64,000 bases of DNA from Lacticigenium naphthae DSM 19658. Lineage in GTDB: Bacteria > Bacillota > Bacilli > Lactobacillales > Carnobacteriaceae_A. Each line of letters starts with the position of its first letter. Positions within the stretch are counted from its first letter, which is position 1. Both the position numbers and the translations under genes were made by a program. Of this stretch, positions 63,014-64,000 are shown one piece after another. The DNA lies in contig NZ_AUEG01000001.1 of NCBI RefSeq assembly GCF_000425865.1, positions 186,001 through 250,000 of the forward strand. The letters run 5' to 3'. The notes beneath the pieces were generated by a model, which worked only from the letters and a program-made list of their open reading frames with translations, ran no database searches and was not told where the DNA came from.

Positions 63014-64000
63014 TTAGTTATTTCTCGGTGTAGTTTGACTCAACAATTTTTCGTATGCTTGTTCAAATTTTTGAACATCTCCTGCGCCCATAAATATTAC
63101 GACGCTGTCATGATGTTTGAGTAGTGGAGATACATTATCCTCTAAAAGAATAGTAGCACCTTTAGAAATTTTTTCAGCTAAATTTTGGATTGTAACTTCA
63201 CCTTTCTCTTCACGAGCAGAGGAAAAAATATCACACAAAAATATACTATCCGCTAAATTTAAAGCTTCACCAAATTCACTTAATAGCGCAACCGTCCTCG
63301 TGAAAGTGTGCGGTTGAAATACTGCTATAATTTCTTTGTGTGGGTATTTTTGCCTTGCAGAATCAAGTGTTGCTCTGATTTCTGCAGGATGATGCGCGTA
63401 ATCGTCTATGATGATAACATCTTCTATTGATTTTTCGGTGAATCTTCTTTTTACACCTTTAAAAGTCAATAATCTATCTTGTACTTTTTCCATATCTAAA
63501 TTTTCGTAATGACAGAATGCTATGACAGATAAGGCATTTAGTATTGTGTGTTTTCCAAATGTTGGTATAGTAAAATGACCAAAAAATTCCCCTCTTACAT
63601 AAACATCAAATGAGGAACCTTCTTCAGATCTCGTCACATTTTTAGCTCGAAAATCATTAAATTCAGAAAAACCATAATATATAACGGGAACGGGAGCTGC
63701 TAACTCTCTTAATCGACTGTCATCTCCACAAGCAAAAATTCCTTTTTTAACCTGCTTAGACAATTGTTCGAAAGCAGAAAAAACATCATCTATATCAGAA
63801 AAATAATCTGGATGATCAAAATCAACGTTTGTGATAATAGCATAGTCCGGATGATAAGCCAAGAAATGTCTTCGATATTCACAAGCTTCTAAGACAAAGA
63901 AATCCGCATTTTGGATGCCTTTTCCGGTCCCATCTCCAATAAGATAACTTGTTTTTTCAATTCCGCTCATAACGTGAGATAAAAGACCGGTAGTGCTTGT
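63014..64000 (-). CDS. murC: UDP-N-acetylmuramate:L-alanine ligase MurC, N-terminus cut by window edge
   Basis: First Mur ligase, adding L-alanine to UDP-MurNAc. The frame is open to the last base of the window; the edge reads [13 protein letters not shown], which is the end of the ATP motif (GxHGKTSTT), so roughly 110 residues are missing upstream. The 328 residues present include the LIGDGTGKG segment, [29 protein letters not shown] (metal and ATP residues), [14 protein letters not shown] and QPHTFTRT. The ATG at 63970 is internal and not the start. It is separate from the dcw cluster, as usual in Bacilli. Confidence 0.96.
   Translation of the reverse strand, partial: TSTTGLLSHVMSGIEKTSYLIGDGTGKGIQNADFFVLEACEYRRHFLAYHPDYAIITNVDFDHPDYFSDIDDVFSAFEQLSKQVKKGIFACGDDSRLRELAAPVPVIYYGFSEFNDFRAKNVTRSEEGSSFDVYVRGEFFGHFTIPTFGKHTILNALSVIAFCHYENLDMEKVQDRLLTFKGVKRRFTEKSIEDVIIIDDYAHHPAEIRATLDSARQKYPHKEIIAVFQPHTFTRTVALLSEFGEALNLADSIFLCDIFSSAREEKGEVTIQNLAEKISKGATILLEDNVSPLLKHHDSVVIFMGAGDVQKFEQAYEKLLSQTTPRNN

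Overview
This window comes from an AT-rich, low-GC Gram-positive bacterium of the order Lactobacillales. It looks closest to Carnobacteriaceae or Enterococcaceae; the genus cannot be fixed from sequence alone. The evidence is a Bacillus-type gene order with Lactobacillales features: a mraZ-to-ftsZ cluster without murE, ftsW or spo genes, a DUF3397 gene next to mraZ, ClpE with a CtsR box, T-box leaders, and a TTGACA/TATAAT promoter grammar. Almost all genes lie on the minus strand and are core housekeeping genes. No tRNA, rRNA, CRISPR array, prophage or plasmid module was seen.

Layout, reading left to right. 1-1976: 3' truncated ileS behind a T-box. 1996-15460: the division and cell wall (dcw) cluster, transcribed right to left: mraZ, rsmH, ftsL, pbp (FtsI/Pbp2x type), mraY, a terminator, murD, murG, divIB, ftsA, ftsZ, sepF, ylmG, ylmH, divIVA. 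15585-22592: DUF3397, rpmF, yceD, tmcAL and the yqe block (yqeM, rsfS, yqeK, nadD, yhbY, yqeH, yqeG). 22717-26050: ykuJ-like gene, a 3-hydroxyisobutyrate dehydrogenase-like gene, and ptsHI. 26393-28627 (plus strand): clpE under a CtsR box. 28721-35330: prfC, a membrane-anchored nuclease, an AI-2E family permease, a GNAT gene, a DUF3006/MBL pair and mgtE.

35364-43800 is a rearranged copy of the Bacillus spx-to-yjbO neighbourhood: rluD-like, nadK, relQ, a CYTH protein, spxH, pepF, coiA, mecA and spx. It puts the redox regulator Spx beside two adaptor genes (mecA, spxH). 44164-45165 is trpS, followed by a dead IS3-family element that appears to have landed in the trpS terminator. 46680-51862 is a looser stretch: lplA, a decayed gene, a lone haem-pathway oxidase and an orphan peptide-binding lipoprotein.

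52018-64000 is the translation and replication block: infC-rpmI-rplT behind an L20-type leader, thrS behind a T-box, dnaI, dnaB, nrdR, coaE, mutM, polA, and 5' truncated murC. I did not find a convincing undescribed system. The items most worth a second look are regulatory or structural: the MraZ triple repeat, the terminator splitting the dcw cluster, the split trpS terminator, the non-AUG infC start, the long palindrome near nrdR, the hairpin element downstream of lplA, and the DUF3006/MBL pair.
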